The notes under the pieces: model-generated
The model's input: the letters and a program-made list of their open reading frames with translations, nothing else
Database searches by the model: none
What the model was told of the DNA's origin: nothing
Part shown: piece after piece, positions 6,422-9,160 of the stretch
Layout of the letters: the number at the start of each line of letters is the position of its first letter
Position numbering within the stretch: position 1 is the first letter of the stretch
Assembly: GCA_022361535.1 (NCBI GenBank)
Contig: JAKSAU010000984.1
Location: 1 to 9,160 of the forward strand
Origin: Desulfobacterales bacterium
Lineage (GTDB): Bacteria > Desulfobacterota > Desulfobacteria > Desulfobacterales > Desulfobacteraceae
Length of the DNA stretch: 9,160 nt
Reading direction: 5' to 3'
Made by a program: the position numbers and the translations under genes

Positions 6422-7120
6422 CTACTGACCAGCTACCTTGGCTTGGGCAATGGCTTTATACATTGAATTACCTTCAGCATTGGCTATTTTCTCATACATT
6501 TTAAGACTGGCAGCTAAATCATTTTCTGCTTCATAGATAAGGGCTAAAGCAAATCGGGCTTCATCTTTTAAAAGGTCAGATGTCCCTCTTTCTATTTGAA
6601 GGTAATAGGATTTGGCTTTTTCCGGATCATTCTTCAATTGAGCAATATTGCCCAAAGCAGAGAGTAAAAAGTTTTCAGTTCCTGCCTCATTACCCACAGC
6701 TGACAGAGCCTCAGAGTAAAGAGAATATGCTTTGTCATATTCGCCTGCTTCAAAGCAGATTTTACCATAAGTTACCAATGCCATACGCCCGGCGCTGGTA
6801 TTTGCATATTCATCAAGCACCGCCTGAAAATCATCTTTGACTGCTTCAAATCCTTTTCTGGCATCATTATCCTTTGCATAGGCTTTTTCATAGGCATCAC
6901 TGGCCTTGGCTACAAGCTGGGATGCTTTTATTTCTGACTGTTTGAAGCTATACATAATAGCTGAAAAAACCACACAAACAACAACCACGGCACTAACAGC
7001 CAGAGTCAGTTGTTTTTTATGACCCGATGCAAAAGCCAACCCTTTAACCAATGCTTCCTGGAAAGGATCCATCTTTTCCAGTTCTCTTTTCCGTTCGTTT
7101 GATACCCCTTGATCCGACAT
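6422..7120 (-). CDS. YfgM-like membrane-anchored TPR protein
   Basis: The 232-residue protein has a charged cytoplasmic N-terminus (1-36), one membrane helix (about 38-57, rich in Val and Ala) and an alpha-helical extracytoplasmic part built of TPR-like repeats. Repeat-type residues are visible in YGKICFEAGEYDKAYSLYSEAL and ARFALALIYEAENDLAASLKMYEKIA. This architecture and length match the YfgM/ancillary SecYEG subunit type, which in E. coli associates with the translocon and periplasmic chaperones. Equivalence in function is inference. The ATG is preceded by AGGATTAATTTAA, an acceptable Shine-Dalgarno. The SH3b gene ends 57 bases upstream on the same strand, so the two are probably co-transcribed and share the terminator at 6364-6397. 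Confidence 0.8.
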   Translation of the reverse strand: MSDQGVSNERKRELEKMDPFQEALVKGLAFASGHKKQLTLAVSAVVVVCVVFSAIMYSFKQSEIKASQLVAKASDAYEKAYAKDNDARKGFEAVKDDFQAVLDEYANTSAGRMALVTYGKICFEAGEYDKAYSLYSEALSAVGNEAGTENFLLSALGNIAQLKNDPEKAKSYYLQIERGTSDLLKDEARFALALIYEAENDLAASLKMYEKIANAEGNSMYKAIAQAKVAGQ

Positions 7121-7177
7121 TTAAATTAATCCTACCTGTTAAAATTTATATTTTTTCTATCAAATAAAGCCCTATCC

Positions 7178-7633
7178 TTACCAGACAAGGGTTTTGTATA
7201 TCCAACCTCTTTCACCATCCGCATGCTCGATACGAATCCAGTTACCCTGGCGTTTTAGCACTTTAAATGGCACCCCACGCTCAACTCTTAGTACCACTTT
7301 ACTGTTTTTTGTTGGTTTTGACCGGACATTGCATTTTGTTTTTGTAGAAATAACCGTTTTGATATTGCCGAGTAAAGACTTATGAATCCAAGCAGTATCT
7401 CCTTCAAAATCCTTGACTTCATACCAGTCCTTTTTCTTGCTGATAACAAGAAAAGGGTGGTATTTTTCTACCTGCCAGAGAACCTTATGTTTAGTTCCTG
7501 CACCATTCCTTAGGTTTGCAATAGAGGCTTTAACCGCCAAACGTTCAGATGCTTGCGCTGAACCCATCATTGCGCCCAGAAGGACAATAATAGCCAAAAA
7601 TCCAGCTATTTTCGTTTTATTTTCAAAAGTCAT
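7178..7633 (-). CDS. Secreted double SH3b-domain protein
   Basis: The 151-residue protein has a signal peptide with probable cleavage after AQA (residue 28). Two bacterial SH3 domains follow, at about 32-90 and 95-150. Each has the typical opening (ANLRNGAGTKHKVLWQVEKY; CNVRSKPTKNSKVVLRVERG) and the closing tryptophan segment (DTAWIHKSLL; ERGWIYKTLVW). Such domains often bind peptidoglycan or other envelope ligands; no catalytic domain is present. I place the start at the ATG at 7633 because GGAG lies 8 bases before it. A frame extension to a TTG at 7645 would overlap that Shine-Dalgarno and has no ribosome site of its own. It sits between the Fur-FeoA gene (114 bases upstream) and the TPR gene (57 bases downstream), all on one strand. 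Confidence 0.85.
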   Translation of the reverse strand: MTFENKTKIAGFLAIIVLLGAMMGSAQASERLAVKASIANLRNGAGTKHKVLWQVEKYHPFLVISKKKDWYEVKDFEGDTAWIHKSLLGNIKTVISTKTKCNVRSKPTKNSKVVLRVERGVPFKVLKRQGNWIRIEHADGERGWIYKTLVW

Positions 7634-7694
7634 AAGTATCTCCAATCAATTACTCAGCTTAAACTCATTCCGGTCCGGTATATCAAAAAAGCGG

Positions 7695-7708
7695 TGTTAC
7701 ATGCAACA
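7695..7708. promoter_or_regulatory. Near-palindrome in the SH3b gene upstream region
   Basis: TGTTACATGCAACA is symmetric in all but one base pair. It overlaps a minus-strand TTGCAT that is 18 bases from TATACC, a weak sigma70-like pair. It could be an operator and promoter for the SH3b-TPR pair, but such a short dyad can arise by chance. Confidence 0.25.
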
Positions 7709-7747
7709 TGGTTATATAAAACAGAAGTCTACAGCGAGCTTAAAAGC

Positions 7748-8728
7748 CTATCTTTTTTTAGATCTTATATTCGATACAAGAATATTGGCAGCCTCTTCCA
7801 CGCGTAACGAGATATGATATCCTTTAACCATAAGCTCTATGGGATCCTTAAGAGGAGCATATTTAACTACGTATACAGTAGTCCCCCTGTTAATTCCCAT
7901 CTCTAATAAACGCCGTCTCAGAACACTCTCCCCTGTAACCTTTACAATTTGCCCCTCCTGGCCTGACTGCATTCGGCTCAAAGGTAAAGCATCCGTGTAA
8001 AAACGTTTATCAGGAAGACTTGGAGAACCAAATCGATCTGTTTGGGACGACTCTTTTGTTTTCACCCATATTTTCTGTGACATCCCCGCACCTAATACCA
8101 ACCGGTTTTGTCCGACTGCAATCACCACCTGTCCGCCAACACTGCTGGATACCATTTCAATGGTATCGCCAATGTTAAGTCCCATAGCGGATATCCGCAT
8201 CTGCATTTTTTTACCCGCATCCACATCCTTAACGACTAATTTTTCACCGGTTTTGGCTTTATTTAAAGGAACCAGATCATCCCGGGACGCTCGGCATGAA
8301 CTACAAAGCCCGTAAATCTCCATTTTATGCTGGAGCATATAAAACCCATAATCCCTAGCCACTTTTTCCTGGAGTGCTTCCAAGGCCTCATCCTTAAACT
8401 CCAGAATCGAACCGCATTTGGTACACACCATATGGTCATGATGCACCCCTAAATGACGGTGCTCATAGAGAGTTTTCTCATCCTGATCGAACTCTACACG
8501 GCTTGCAAACCCGAACCGGCATAATTGTTCCATGCATTGAGACAAAAATGATCTGTCGACCTGTGCACCATCTGTCTTGAGTTGTTCGATAATCTCATCA
8601 AGACTGACATGATGTTCCAATTTTAAAAAGGATTCCAATACCTGGAAACGCTCTTCAAATCGGTCAAGTCCTTGTTGTTCGAAGAGTTGTCGAAACTGTT
8701 TTTTTTCTTGTGCGTGCCTGTCTAACAT
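7748..8728 (-). CDS. Fur-family regulator fused to two FeoA domains
   Basis: Three-domain protein of 326 residues. Residues 1 to about 148 are Fur-like: a winged-helix part, the metal-binding run HHDH (96-99), and two zinc-type cysteine pairs, Cys102/Cys105 (CTKCG) and Cys142/Cys145 (CSSC). FeoA-type SH3-like domains follow at about 153-223 (RISAMGLNIGDTIEM) and 248-319 (RRRLLEMGINRGTTVYVV), joined by a Ser/Asp-rich linker. FeoA normally accompanies the FeoB ferrous iron transporter, so an iron-responsive regulator or Feo accessory is the likely role (inference); no feoB is in the window. The usual Fur recognition-helix run (R-A-T-V-Y-R-T-L) is replaced by RSFLSQCM (59-66), so its DNA target may differ from a classical Fur box. 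The ATG has AAAGGA about 10 bases upstream and a sigma70 promoter. Confidence 0.9.
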   Translation of the reverse strand: MLDRHAQEKKQFRQLFEQQGLDRFEERFQVLESFLKLEHHVSLDEIIEQLKTDGAQVDRSFLSQCMEQLCRFGFASRVEFDQDEKTLYEHRHLGVHHDHMVCTKCGSILEFKDEALEALQEKVARDYGFYMLQHKMEIYGLCSSCRASRDDLVPLNKAKTGEKLVVKDVDAGKKMQMRISAMGLNIGDTIEMVSSSVGGQVVIAVGQNRLVLGAGMSQKIWVKTKESSQTDRFGSPSLPDKRFYTDALPLSRMQSGQEGQIVKVTGESVLRRRLLEMGINRGTTVYVVKYAPLKDPIELMVKGYHISLRVEEAANILVSNIRSKKR

Positions 8729-8758
8729 GATCCTGGATTCCTTTAAAAATGACGTTTT

Positions 8759-8787
8759 AAAATATTATAGGTCCCAGGTCTTGTCAA
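8759..8787 (-). promoter_or_regulatory. Sigma70-type promoter of the Fur-FeoA gene
   Basis: On the minus strand a perfect TTGACA (8782-8787) is followed after 17 bases by TATTTT (8759-8764, 4/6), then a leader of about 25 bases to the ATG at 8728. An overlapping TATAAT lies only 12 bases from the -35 box and would need another partner. CAAGG-AAG-CCTTG (8785-8797) overlaps the upstream edge of the -35 box and could be an operator. It does not resemble a standard Fur box. Confidence 0.6.
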
Positions 8788-8980
8788 GGAAGCCTTGGGC
8801 AAACCAACCAAATATATCAAAGCAACATATGGCAAGCAGATGATAGGTTCGTAAACCATAAGGAATAAACTAATTTAGGTCTCTCACGAGCTTGAACTTC
8901 TCACTATAATGGTTTTCAAAAAAATATTCCTTATAATGCGTGTAGATAAATTATCAGTAGCATCCTAAAATGAAGGTATT

Positions 8981-9007
8981 GCTCGTTTGAGCTCTTAGGC
9001 TCGTTTG
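8981..9007 (+). repeat. Short direct repeat GCTCGTTTG
   Basis: GCTCGTTTG occurs at 8981-8989 and again at 8999-9007, with 9 bases between copies. The second copy forms the left end of the long inverted repeat that follows, so the first may be a partial duplication of that arm. Confidence 0.45.
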
Positions 9008-9077
9008 TTCTAAGAAGAAGGCATCAGGCGGATTTTTATAAAAAAATTCGGCAGCCGCTTCTTAGAATAAACGGGCC
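8998..9077 (+). repeat. Long inverted repeat with 20-pair stem
   Basis: GGCTCGTTTGTTCTAAGAAG (8998-9017) pairs with CTTCTTAGAATAAACGGGCC (9058-9077) at 18 Watson-Crick positions. Both exceptions are G-T, which are G-U wobbles in a plus-strand RNA but A-C mismatches in a minus-strand RNA. The 40-base interior can fold further (GGC 9020-9022 with GCC 9054-9056, and an AT-rich inner stem). There is no T-run after it, so it is not a simple terminator. It could be a structured RNA or a small palindromic repeat element. Confidence 0.7.
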
Positions 9078-9088
9078 GGTAATTGTAT

Positions 9089-9116
9089 ATTGGATCTCCT
9101 TGTTCACAAGGCCAAT
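9089..9116. repeat. Second small hairpin, bulged
   Basis: CCTTGT-TC-ACAAGG (9098-9111) is flanked by ATTGG (9089-9093) and CCAAT (9112-9116), so a two-part stem can form with a 4-base bulge on the left. It lies 11 bases after the long inverted repeat and may belong to the same element. Confidence 0.4.
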
Positions 9117-9160
9117 CGGAAATTTAATTTGAGAGCTGCTATAAATAAGAAACCTGCGCC

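Larger units (their letters stand above)
8729..9160. other. Gene-free end region with promoter, repeats and hairpins
   Basis: No credible coding region was found in these 432 bases. The first 70 bases hold the Fur-FeoA promoter. Two plus-strand TATAAT hexamers (8905-8910 and 8932-8937) lack good -35 boxes. From about 8981 to 9116 there are direct and inverted repeats. The region may be a structured RNA locus, a small repeat element, or the flank of a gene beyond the window. Confidence 0.6.

Noticed and set aside
6307..6504. Plus-strand 65-codon open frame beginning inside the sigma54 -12 box
   Set aside because: Its TTG start lies upstream of the predicted transcript start, it reads through the strong terminator and into the opposite-strand TPR gene, and it has no protein-like features.
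7413..7817. Plus-strand 134-codon open frame
   Set aside because: It overlaps the SH3b gene, the intergenic gap and the end of the Fur-FeoA gene in antisense, with no ribosome site or recognisable domain.
8998..9077. Integron attC site
   Set aside because: The inverted repeat lacks the RYYYAAC and GTTRRRY core boxes expected of attC, and no integrase or cassette array is visible.

Overview
The window looks like a chromosomal segment of a Desulfobacterota (former deltaproteobacterial) organism, most likely from the sulfate-reducing Desulfobacterales side. This is an inference from gene content: a pilMNOP cluster, a sigma54-type two-component pair, a Fur protein fused to two FeoA domains, and moderately AT-rich DNA with very AT-rich intergenic stretches. 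No sequence search could be run, so the taxon is tentative.

Layout. (1) Positions 1-3008, minus strand: the type IV pilus alignment subcomplex genes pilM-pilN-pilO-pilP. The first three are translationally coupled through overlaps, and pilP runs off the window edge; pilQ would be expected next. (2) Positions 3009-3232: an AT-rich divergent intergenic region with an inverted repeat just before the next gene. (3) Positions 3233-6076, plus strand: a membrane sensor histidine kinase and an NtrC-family sigma54 response regulator, 6 bases apart. (4) Positions 6077-6421: a gene-free but highly organised stretch. It holds two GTTCAAAATTTT-type palindromes, a textbook -24/-12 sigma54 promoter at 6296-6311, and then only about 75 bases before a strong 15-bp-stem terminator. 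The simplest reading is a small RNA gene whose transcription is activated by the adjacent regulator. (5) Positions 6422-7633, minus strand: a YfgM-like membrane-anchored TPR protein and a secreted double SH3b protein. (6) Positions 7748-8728, minus strand: a Fur-FeoA-FeoA fusion protein with a good sigma70 promoter. (7) Positions 8729-9160: no gene recognised; it holds the fur promoter and two hairpins, one with a 20-pair stem.

How the parts may work together. The kinase would sense an extracytoplasmic signal and phosphorylate the regulator. The regulator would bind the palindromes and open the sigma54 promoter, making a roughly 75-nt RNA. That RNA would have a 5' hairpin, a pyrimidine-rich single-stranded linker and a terminator hairpin. 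The linker is nearly the complement of a ribosome-binding site plus start codon. It can pair with the regulator's own start region (17 of 18 positions, three of them G-U). It also has 13 contiguous complementary bases to the pilO 3' end, just upstream of pilP. A sigma54-activator-sRNA circuit controlling itself and the neighbouring pilus genes is therefore the most interesting hypothesis here. It resembles the architecture of LuxO-Qrr without implying homology. The linker is low-complexity, so the proposed targets are much less certain than the sRNA gene itself.
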